DNA of 64,000 nt, from NCBI RefSeq assembly GCF_000304475.1, contig NC_018941.1, positions 1,178,001-1,242,000 on the forward strand, given 5' to 3'. Positions 30,401-38,447 of this stretch are shown here, one piece after another. A program made the position numbers and the translations under genes. The stretch comes from Kazachstania africana CBS 2517 (taxonomy: Eukaryota; Ascomycota; Saccharomycetes; Saccharomycetales; Saccharomycetaceae). The notes beneath the pieces were generated by a model. The model was given only the letters and a program-made list of their open reading frames with translations, was not told the origin of the DNA and did no database searches. Position 1 is the stretch's first letter; every line of letters starts with the position of its first letter.

Positions 30401-31133
30401 AAGTTCCTCTCCACATAAATCGTTAGAAGAAGGATTGAAAAAGATGTCATCCACTTTCACTTATAAATTAACAGAGAGGGGTAAAGATCAACTGAATAAG
30501 AACAGCAAAAGATCATTGGCGGGCATTTATGCAAAAAATGACAATTTGAAGTCAAGCGAATTTATTGATGAGAAAATGCGAAAAATGCTCGAACTGGAGA
30601 AACAAAAGCTAAACAAGGAACTTAATGAGAAGAATATGTATGCCCATCTAAGGTCACACGTTACAGCTTCACCAAAATTGAGGAAGAGGAAATTACCCGT
30701 GTTGCTATCCGAGACTAAGACAAGTTCTAAGTTCAAAACTCCATTAATGAGTAAATTTTCTACATCATCATCACCACCTCTACCATCGCACTTGGTGACA
30801 AAGGTGAGACGGACGGGACGTATACCTAGTTACAATGGCCATCTTGCCCCAGGAACACCATCCTACAGTAGAAACGTACCAGTTTCATATGGAATGTCAC
30901 AACAGACACCTGTAGCAACATTAGATTCTACTAGATATTTCAGCGGCAATCTCTCAAATCTAACTTTTAACCAAAGTGTTCAAGACTCAGCATTATTCCG
31001 TACGCCTTCCCAAGCTATAGTTGGCTCAGATGACTCAAAGATTTCTAACGCTCCAAATGAATTGAAGGAAATCGGAGAGTTGAAGAGTCTTATCGAGAGC
31101 GTGCGGAGAAAAGTACGCAAGGACAGCATATAA
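27492..31133 (+). CDS. SAC3: mRNA export scaffold Sac3 (TREX-2)
   Basis: Role: scaffold of the TREX-2 complex (with Thp1, Sem1, Sus1, Cdc31) at the nuclear pore, coupling SAGA-dependent transcription to mRNA export. Seen: 1213 residues (S. cerevisiae 1301). The Sac3/GANP domain starts near residue 150 with [14 protein letters not shown] and continues through [20 protein letters not shown] to about residue 430. A Pro/Ser-rich linker follows. The long helix at about 636-730 ([19 protein letters not shown], then [15 protein letters not shown]) fits the Cdc31/Sus1-binding CID region. A basic, Ser-rich C-terminus ends with a helix. In S. cerevisiae SSY1 follows directly; here ACL4 does. Confidence 0.95.
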   Translation: [1213 protein letters not shown]

Positions 31134-31292
31134 TAAAATGCATATATAGGTACAATGTAATTATAATTCAGCATATGATATCTGAACCACGTATCTCTCT
31201 GCCTATTAACGTGTTAAAACATACGTCTCTTTTGTCCTTTTCTTAGTTACATTTACTATCGTATTTCACGACGGGATTTGTTTAATCTGATA

Positions 31293-31321
31293 TGAAAAAT
31301 TTCAAAGCATCGCGATGAGAT
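31293..31321 (+). promoter_or_regulatory. RRPE + PAC module upstream of ACL4
   Basis: An exact RRPE, TGAAAAATTT, is at 31293-31302 and an exact PAC, GCGATGAGAT, at 31312-31321. The pair ends 92 bp before the ACL4 ATG and fits co-regulation with ribosome-biogenesis genes. Confidence 0.8.
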
Positions 31322-31413
31322 AAAAATATCAGGTCGAAAGTTGAACATATAATCGAGAGATAAGTTAAGGTTTGCAGCATAATTTGGCTTAGCACTCTAA
31401 CATTCTAGGGACC

Positions 31414-32571
31414 ATGGCCGAAATTGATAATATTATTAAACAAGCTAGACTCGCTTTATCCGAGAACAATCCCAAGAAGTCATTAAAATTACTGAAGCCA
31501 TATAAGAAGTCATTGCAGGCAGAAAATTCGACTAATATTGCATTACAACAGGTATTTGCCGATTCTTATCTTGAGAACGGTCAGCTAGAGAAAGCTTATC
31601 CAATTTTAGTTCATAATTGCGAAATTGATCCCGAAGGTTTGCAAGGAGGGTCTGATAAATTCTTCACATTAGGCCAGGTGGTGGGAGGAAAAGATGGTAT
31701 CCAAATCTTAGCACAAGGTATCGAGAATATATCTAATCAGGCTGGTGAGAACCTTAATCAAGAACAAATGACAAAAATCATAAGCGGGTTACTATCGATG
31801 ATCGAGATTTGGATGACTGACCTGTGTATGGAGCCTAATGCTGAAAGCGAATGTGAAAACCTGATTAACAAGGCTATGGAAATTTCAGAAAATACGTCTC
31901 CTGAGGCATGGTCTACTTTGGGTTCTATCAGGATATCACAACAAAGATTCGAAGATGCCTGTGGCGCCTTCAGACAATCCTGGAAGTTTTTTGAAGAAAG
32001 AAAGAATGAAATCAGTAAAATTGCATCAGAAAGTAATACTCAAGAAGGTTCATATGACGAATTTGTCGATATGCTCCAACCATTACTTTCTTTGGCCAAA
32101 ATGTGTGTTGAGGTTGGTCTATATGATATCGCACTCAAGGTTGAGAATGCTATTAAAGAAGTTGATGAGGACAACATGGAAGGTTATTATTTGGAAGGTT
32201 TTACAAATTATTTAGTGGCTAAAGTCGAAACGTTCAAAGAATCTAATCCAAATGTTGAACTAACGCCAGAAAATATCTTTGAATTTAACCAGCATATACA
32301 AGAATTGCCATTAGATTTAGGAAACACAAATATACATGACAATATTCAGGATGCACGTATTGCCTTAAGTTTTGCAGCAAAGTTAGGTGAGACCGTCGAT
32401 TCATCGGACGAAATAGCAAAGGAAATTTATACAGGCACTTTGGCTTTACTAAATGAGATTGGTGGACCGATTGACAACTCAGAATTACAAAAGCTCAAAA
32501 AGGGTGAGCTACTTGATGATGAATTAGATGAAGAGGTTGATTTGGATGATATCTCAGGAGGTGATGATTAA
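31414..32571 (+). CDS. ACL4: Rpl4-dedicated assembly chaperone Acl4
   Basis: Role: binds newly made ribosomal protein Rpl4 and escorts it to pre-60S particles in the nucleus. Seen: 385 residues (S. cerevisiae 387). Helical TPR-like repeats run along most of the length (for example [60 protein letters not shown]). The acidic C-terminus ends in [18 protein letters not shown]. The start follows a compact promoter with RRPE and PAC. It is convergent with NBP2, 250 bp apart. Confidence 0.93.
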   Translation: MAEIDNIIKQARLALSENNPKKSLKLLKPYKKSLQAENSTNIALQQVFADSYLENGQLEKAYPILVHNCEIDPEGLQGGSDKFFTLGQVVGGKDGIQILAQGIENISNQAGENLNQEQMTKIISGLLSMIEIWMTDLCMEPNAESECENLINKAMEISENTSPEAWSTLGSIRISQQRFEDACGAFRQSWKFFEERKNEISKIASESNTQEGSYDEFVDMLQPLLSLAKMCVEVGLYDIALKVENAIKEVDEDNMEGYYLEGFTNYLVAKVETFKESNPNVELTPENIFEFNQHIQELPLDLGNTNIHDNIQDARIALSFAAKLGETVDSSDEIAKEIYTGTLALLNEIGGPIDNSELQKLKKGELLDDELDEEVDLDDISGGDD

Positions 32572-32821
32572 TCGGTAAATTTCTTAATCAATAGATAATA
32601 CATAAATATTGAAAAATATTCAATTGATACATATGTTTATATATGCCTGTAATTCTAAAATAAAAGCAGGGAGATTTTATCTTATTTTACGATTCATTAC
32701 GACGTGAGAATTATGATGATGATTTGTAGCGGTCTGGCCTTCAATTCGATGGCGCAGCATGTATGCATAGGTGTGTGAAAACCTTTCTTTAGTAATGTCT
32801 GTGTAAATCTATATTATGCTA

Positions 32822-33571
32822 TTATTCCTCCTGTACAGAGATGTTCAATTTATGCCCCAGCTCTGTTCCTAGTTCATCTATATCTTCCCATTCATCGTCA
32901 TCATTAGGATTATCATTAGTATTTCTATTTTTACTTTTGATCTCATCATTAGAGTCATTTCCTTGGCTTATATCCTTTGAATTTTGAAGACCCTGTGATA
33001 TAAAATGTGTTAAATAAAATGGTCTTGCCATATCATGTGCCTCTTTATCCTCTTCATCGTTGTCAAGAAACGACACAAATTCTTCAGGAACTAACCCTGT
33101 TTTGGTTCTCGGCTGGTTTTCCGCTACTAACCAACCTTGACCATGCCTATAACTGATGAAAACAATATCGCCTTCATGCAACCCAAGTTCGTTATCATTT
33201 TCTGGCTCAAAATCGTATAAAGCAATGGCTCGTTGATTAATAACATACTCATTTGGCAGTATGATACTCTGTCTCCTATCTATATTATCATTACTTGTTT
33301 CATTGGGTTCGAGATATGTGTCTTCCTCCTCATCTTCATCGTCTTCTCCATCATTAAAATAACCATAATGTAAGGGATGTGCGTCATCATAAGCAAAGTC
33401 CTTGATAGATATATAACTAATGTCTGATAAATCATCTGCAACATTTTCTTTTATATCTTCGAGTGTATTTGTACCAGCGGGTACCTCTTTGATATTTAAT
33501 GTTTTCCCACTTTCTTGTACTACAGACTTATTGATTGTTTCGGGTTTTTGTTTCTGTGTAAGTTGTACCAT
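32822..33571 (-). CDS. NBP2: SH3 adaptor protein Nbp2
   Basis: Role: SH3 adaptor that brings the phosphatase Ptc1 to Pbs2/Hog1 and Bck1 pathways. Seen: 249 residues (S. cerevisiae 236). An acidic N-terminus contains YFNDGEDDEDEEEDTYLEP. The SH3 domain is at about 112-170, with the usual ALYDF, then GLHEGDIVFI, GWLVAEN and GLVPEEFV. An acidic Asn-rich tail contains DDDEWEDIDELGTELG. It is convergent with ACL4 and divergent from CWC15. Confidence 0.93.
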   Translation of the reverse strand: MVQLTQKQKPETINKSVVQESGKTLNIKEVPAGTNTLEDIKENVADDLSDISYISIKDFAYDDAHPLHYGYFNDGEDDEDEEEDTYLEPNETSNDNIDRRQSIILPNEYVINQRAIALYDFEPENDNELGLHEGDIVFISYRHGQGWLVAENQPRTKTGLVPEEFVSFLDNDEEDKEAHDMARPFYLTHFISQGLQNSKDISQGNDSNDEIKSKNRNTNDNPNDDDEWEDIDELGTELGHKLNISVQEE

Positions 33572-33805
33572 TGTATTTTAGTTGAAAGCAGTTGAGTAGC
33601 AATAATTGCACCTTTCTAAATGTCGAGCTATAGATTTGGCAAAGTTGACCAGAGTATTACACTTTCGAATGTTTCATTTACATTCTGACAAATGACGATT
33701 TTTGAAAAAAAAATAATAATAAAAGCTAGTTAGGAATCTGCACTTCTTATAAGAAAACTGTAACTATAAATAGTCGATAAAGTAACTTTTCTGGGTAGAA
33801 TAAGA

Positions 33806-34336
33806 ATGACAACGTCACATAGACCCCAGTTAGAAGCGAGAAGTGGTGCTAAAAGTGCTGGTTATACGCCAACATCGATCGAGCATGCAAGATTGTTACC
33901 AGGACATACTACTTTGAAGTACAGAACATCGGAAAAGAGAAACGATGGAAATAAGCAGCACCATGTCGACGTAGGAACGAATGAAAATATGAGAGCTGAA
34001 GAAATAACAGACCTTTCTGCCGAGGAAGGAGAGTATAATGATGCTGAAAGCTCCGATCAAGATTCTGATGACGACCAAGAGGCACTTCGAAGGGAACTTG
34101 ATCAAATAAGGAAAAGAAAATCCAAACAAAGCAAAGTTAAGGCAACAGCAGAAGTATCTGAGACATTGACTTCCTCTGTTACGTCCCAGAGAACGGGATG
34201 GCGTTCGAAAGTATTACCTACTAAGAAAAATGTTAATAAGAAAGTATCCAACAATAATACCAAGGGCAAATCTTACATAAACGATCTCTCCAGAAGTGAT
34301 TATCACAAGGACTTTTTGAATAAATTTGTTAAATAA
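33806..34336 (+). CDS. CWC15: spliceosome NTC-associated factor Cwc15
   Basis: Role: member of the Prp19-associated (NTC-related) complex in the active spliceosome. Seen: 176 residues (S. cerevisiae 175). The conserved N-terminus has HRPQLEARSGAKSAGYTP. A Lys/Glu/Asp-rich middle carries DAESSDQDSDDDQEALRREL. The conserved C-terminus is YINDLSRSDYHKDFLNKFVK. It is convergent with SEC1, with about 106 bp between the stops. Confidence 0.95.
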   Translation: MTTSHRPQLEARSGAKSAGYTPTSIEHARLLPGHTTLKYRTSEKRNDGNKQHHVDVGTNENMRAEEITDLSAEEGEYNDAESSDQDSDDDQEALRRELDQIRKRKSKQSKVKATAEVSETLTSSVTSQRTGWRSKVLPTKKNVNKKVSNNNTKGKSYINDLSRSDYHKDFLNKFVK

Positions 34337-34442
34337 ATAGCTTTTCGTTAGATGCTTCATGATTTGATATCGATAACATGATTCAAAAAGCACACGCATA
34401 CACTATTATAATCTTATATATTCATCACAATTATACATGAAA

Positions 34443-36560
34443 TCATTTATCCTTTGAAGTTCTTAAGAATTTTTTGAACTTCTTGAATTTTTTTTCCTTT
34501 TCTGGTTGTTGAACAACTGGCTCTATGATTTTAGGCTTTAGTGGTTCGTTATGACTACGAACATGCACGTGAGATACCGGTGTTGCAACTGGTGCTAGAC
34601 TTTCCGTTAAAAATTCTGGCGCTCTCTCCTTTTGTCTCTGATCATCTTTTAAATTTAGTAACTCTCGAGGTTTGTCTATAAATTCTATGCTGGTAATGTA
34701 AGAGAGAGGTGTTGTAATACCATCACTTCCAATAAAAACATCCTTGTTTTTTAGATTGGATTGTTCATATGCCACTCTGATTTCTGAATAAGTTATTCCT
34801 CCGAGAACATAGTAAAAGAGTCTCTGCCTCTCAATATTATCTTGTAAATTACTTGTGTTCTTCCTCCAAGAAGCTTTGTGACGAGAACTTCTGAGAGATG
34901 CCGAAGAAAAGGCATTTGCTGATACACCAGCGGCTTCCCTTTCTTCTTCATCCAAAAGTTCGATTGGTTTGTCCTTGACGTAAGGAAAATCATCTTCGCT
35001 GATTAATAATGGATTGGCGATTAACTTTGATACAATATTTGCCACGGATGGAATAAATCTTGACGTTGTGTAAATACTACTGTCCTTAACGATTGAATCA
35101 TGATACCAGCCCTTTTTAAAAGGCTTACTTTTTGATTTCTCCTTGACTAGTTTGAATCCAAGGTGGTGATAATTCTTAAATAATGTCATGAAATGAGTAA
35201 AGTAATCGTCATCTTGATTAATGCCAATAAATGCCAATAGCTTGATAAAATCTGATTCGATAAGCCCACCCCTGTATAATGCATAGATCAATATGGCACG
35301 AATCTTATCGGTAATTTCACACTCTTTAAGAGTCAATATATGCAACAATGATTCTGTTATATGTTTAACCTTTTCACCATCAATATCTAGACCAAACCCT
35401 GCCAAATTTTGTTCCACTTCTGCGAGTGTAGCCAGCTTCCTAGAATGATTAGCTTCTAAACATTCGTCAATAAGAGTCTTGTGAAGAATTATTCTTCTTC
35501 TCTCCTCATCGAAATCCTTTAAATGGACAACAACTTTAACTAAATCATTCGCTGTTTTGACATTGGATCTATCAACCAGTAAAGGGTTCTTCGCAATCAA
35601 TTCTTTTATCCTGCCTTGTAAAAACTCATTAGCGTCTACAATATGTTGGTGTCTAAGATCTATCCAGTCAGGGTCCTGTATGCCACATAATCTGGAGGTT
35701 TTTTCCTCTATTTCTCCCAATTCATTCTCTGCATTGTAAGTATAGATATCACTTCTGGGATTAATACGATTAGAAATGTCATAAGCCATTGCTTGATATG
35801 AAAAATCATGTAATATCGGGCTTAATGGGTCTAAGAGTCTATCTGTGATTATCATTATTGATCTAGGTCTCTTTGAAGGTGGAGGAAAATCTTCGTTATC
35901 ACGAACATACGAGTCTAGAACCATCTGAAACTCTTTTGCCAATTTTTCTGCCAATCTGGACGATGGTGTTAAGAGTTTCTCTTCTTCTGATGCTTCGGAA
36001 TATCTAATAATCGGATATTCACCGGTAACGATACATATATTCAGAAGAGATTGAATTGTTCTTTTGATGTTTTTTTCAATCAGATCATTACAATTCTTAT
36101 TGAAAAAGATCTGTAGAGGTTTATCAATATCCAAAGTTTGAAAGAATTTTGATTCTCTTGGTAAAAATGCGATTTTGGCCTCTGAAATACTAGCTAAGTA
36201 TTGTTTTATGTAATGCTTAGAATGAAAAAACTGCAATATATGCTGTTCCATACCAGGCAGGAACCTGATATGCGCTCGTTTATACTTTGAAGGTCTATTA
36301 GAAAAATCAGCTTCGATACAATTAATATTAAATTTTGTTGGTTGCAAAAGGTATATTACATCCACAGAGGGTTGCCCCTTTCTGGATCTCGCATCAATTT
36401 TGTCTACTGAAGTAACATGACTCAGCAGTTCATTCCTAGATTCGAATATGTACTCAAATAGAGCATCTGTGAAAGCATCGATCACTAAAAACTTGATATT
36501 ATGTGTTGTTTCCACAGCGTCAAGTAGATCCAATATATCTATGATAAACGTAGCATTCAC
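34443..36560 (-). CDS. SEC1: exocytic Sec1/Munc18 protein
   Basis: Role: SM protein that binds the Sso-Sec9-Snc SNARE complex at the plasma membrane and promotes fusion of secretory vesicles, working with the exocyst. Seen: 705 residues (S. cerevisiae 724) with a continuous Sec1-like domain, including SIMIITDRLLDPLSPILHDF and LLDEEEREAAGVSANAF. A short basic tail ends KKFKKFKKFLRTSKDK. It is divergent from TRM82. The exocyst subunit gene SEC5 lies two genes away, an order shared with S. cerevisiae. Confidence 0.96.
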   Translation of the reverse strand: MNATFIIDILDLLDAVETTHNIKFLVIDAFTDALFEYIFESRNELLSHVTSVDKIDARSRKGQPSVDVIYLLQPTKFNINCIEADFSNRPSKYKRAHIRFLPGMEQHILQFFHSKHYIKQYLASISEAKIAFLPRESKFFQTLDIDKPLQIFFNKNCNDLIEKNIKRTIQSLLNICIVTGEYPIIRYSEASEEEKLLTPSSRLAEKLAKEFQMVLDSYVRDNEDFPPPSKRPRSIMIITDRLLDPLSPILHDFSYQAMAYDISNRINPRSDIYTYNAENELGEIEEKTSRLCGIQDPDWIDLRHQHIVDANEFLQGRIKELIAKNPLLVDRSNVKTANDLVKVVVHLKDFDEERRRIILHKTLIDECLEANHSRKLATLAEVEQNLAGFGLDIDGEKVKHITESLLHILTLKECEITDKIRAILIYALYRGGLIESDFIKLLAFIGINQDDDYFTHFMTLFKNYHHLGFKLVKEKSKSKPFKKGWYHDSIVKDSSIYTTSRFIPSVANIVSKLIANPLLISEDDFPYVKDKPIELLDEEEREAAGVSANAFSSASLRSSRHKASWRKNTSNLQDNIERQRLFYYVLGGITYSEIRVAYEQSNLKNKDVFIGSDGITTPLSYITSIEFIDKPRELLNLKDDQRQKERAPEFLTESLAPVATPVSHVHVRSHNEPLKPKIIEPVVQQPEKEKKFKKFKKFLRTSKDK

Positions 36561-36890
36561 ACTATAGTTAGTAAATATTACATTCGACTAAGTTTAATAC
36601 CAACAGCAACGACTACATACACTTCTTTTGAAGTTCTATCAAATTGGACATCCTTTTCTTAATGGTGCCAAAAAAAGGGTCTAATCTTCGTAGTTCTCTG
36701 AAAATTCCAACCTTGCCAGGATCTTAAAATAACGAACTATCTGTCCACTGAAATTCCTAATTCAAATCAAATCTGTCCTGACCTGATCAATCAGATTGCT
36801 ATACGCCACTTCTACTGGCAGTTCCTTCAAGGTCGTTCAACAGCCAAACCCGAATCGTCTTATTCTGATCTAAAATTTCAATATTTCGTG

Positions 36891-36898
36891 CCGGGTAA
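36891..36898 (+). promoter_or_regulatory. Reb1-type site between SEC1 and TRM82
   Basis: CCGGGTAA, 33 bp before the RRPE of TRM82 and about 112 bp before its ATG. Confidence 0.65.
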
Positions 36899-36930
36899 CA
36901 TTATGGTTTCAGAGGAATGGCAACAAAATT

Positions 36931-36952
36931 TGAAAAATTTTTAGCGATGAGC
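36931..36952 (+). promoter_or_regulatory. RRPE + PAC module upstream of TRM82
   Basis: An exact RRPE, TGAAAAATTT, is at 36931-36940 and PAC core GCGATGAGC at 36944-36952, only 3 bp apart and about 57 bp before the ATG. Confidence 0.8.
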
Positions 36953-37009
36953 ATTAACTTGGTAACAAACATAAATGACAGTATATACCACTAGCAGTAA
37001 CCCGTCGGG

Positions 37010-38317
37010 ATGTCAATTATTCACCCAGTCCAATCCGTCGTTTCTAGTGAAAATGAGCAAGTCATTTACACTGTAGTGAAGAATATGCTTCTAGCTTATA
37101 AGAAGAGTGAAGCCAAAGATTCATCATATCAATTAGTCGGGAAGTGGATTGATGACACTGCAATTGGTGGAGACAATCAAGAGGGCACAAATAATGAAGG
37201 CATAAAGAAAGCTAAATCTAACGAAGGTACTGCCGTTTCAAAAAATGGACAGGGCTCTAACATGTCGACTCCATCAACTCACGCTTACATTAGAAATTTA
37301 ACCCTCTCCAAAAATGAAGATAGGTTATTTGCATGTACTGATTCTGATAAGGCCATTATTATCCTTGATATTGATTTTGAAAACATGGAGAATTGTTTGA
37401 ATTTGGTTAAAAGACAAAGGTTCCCAAAGAGACCTAATGCCATTGCCATAAGTAATGACGAAAAAACTATAATGATTGCTGATAAATTTGGTGATGTCTA
37501 CTCAATGGATGTTGATGCCCCAGTAGTGGAAAAAATAAATGATGAAGTTGAACCTATTTTAGGCCACGTTTCCATGCTTACAGACATATTATTCAAGGAA
37601 TCAAAGAATGGCAAAAGATTTATCATCACAGCCGATAGAGACGAGCACATCAAGATCTCTCATTTCCCACAAAGTTTTATAGTTGACAAATGGCTATTTG
37701 GCCACAAAGAATTCGTGTCATCTATAAATGCACCACAATGGAAGTGTAATTTGCTTCTCAGTGCTGGCGGTGATGATTCTGTCTTCTTTTGGGATTGGGA
37801 ATCAGGTAAGTTGCTATCTGAATTTAACTATGCAGAATTAGTAAAACCATATTTAACGGAACAGCACGCGGCACCATCCAGATTTCAAAACGAAGCAAAT
37901 GATGTTGTTGAATATGCTGTTTCTAAAGTAGTTTCTTTGGAAAATTTACCATATGTGGCATTTTTCATTGAAGCCACTAACGTTCTGTTTATATTGAGCG
38001 CTGACCTTGAAAATAATACTTTAACGTTGAAGGCAAAGATTGATTTACCAGGTAACGTCGTGTCTTTATCTGCCTGCAAGGACGCTTTTATTTTATCATT
38101 AGATAATCGTGACTTAGGTAATAGCAATTTCGTGAAGTTTATAAAGTTCAACAATGAAACTAATGACTTTAGTATAGATGAACCTTTATCATCTCAACTA
38201 GATAGTGTTTTGGTCGACTCCCTTAAAACCAATGACAGTGCCACGGTTGAGTCAAATGAAATTTATCCTCTATACAATGTCACCTCTTTAAAGAAGCACG
38301 GTGAACATTACTCATAA
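37010..38317 (+). CDS. TRM82: tRNA m7G46 methyltransferase WD40 subunit Trm82
   Basis: Role: non-catalytic WD40 partner that stabilises Trm8 for N7-methylguanosine-46 formation in tRNA. Seen: 435 residues (S. cerevisiae 444). WD-like blades include HAYIRNLTLSKNEDRLFACT, FPKRPNAIAISNDEKTIMIA, GHVSMLTDILFKE, KRFIITADRDEHIKISHFP, LFGHKEFVSSINAP and LLLSAGGDDSVFFWDWESGK. It is divergent from SEC1 and convergent with SEC5, 130 bp apart. Confidence 0.95.
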   Translation: MSIIHPVQSVVSSENEQVIYTVVKNMLLAYKKSEAKDSSYQLVGKWIDDTAIGGDNQEGTNNEGIKKAKSNEGTAVSKNGQGSNMSTPSTHAYIRNLTLSKNEDRLFACTDSDKAIIILDIDFENMENCLNLVKRQRFPKRPNAIAISNDEKTIMIADKFGDVYSMDVDAPVVEKINDEVEPILGHVSMLTDILFKESKNGKRFIITADRDEHIKISHFPQSFIVDKWLFGHKEFVSSINAPQWKCNLLLSAGGDDSVFFWDWESGKLLSEFNYAELVKPYLTEQHAAPSRFQNEANDVVEYAVSKVVSLENLPYVAFFIEATNVLFILSADLENNTLTLKAKIDLPGNVVSLSACKDAFILSLDNRDLGNSNFVKFIKFNNETNDFSIDEPLSSQLDSVLVDSLKTNDSATVESNEIYPLYNVTSLKKHGEHYS

Positions 38318-38447
38318 CCTTGTATCATTATTCATATCAAATAAAGTATATACCTGTACAACGATATTTCCAATTTCAATCACTTCTAGATTTTATTTGC
38401 ACATGAAAAAGTCATATCATTTTTTTAGATATATATATCTACATATT

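Larger units (their letters stand above)
36561..37009. promoter_or_regulatory. divergent promoter region, SEC1 / TRM82
   Basis: A 449-bp gap with a Reb1-type site (36891-36898) and an RRPE+PAC module close to TRM82. Nothing else was recognised. Confidence 0.55.

Noticed and set aside
32714..32820. ATGATGA followed by structured sequence as a C/D-box snoRNA in the ACL4-NBP2 gap
   Set aside because: No CTGA D box or terminal stem is present at the expected distance.
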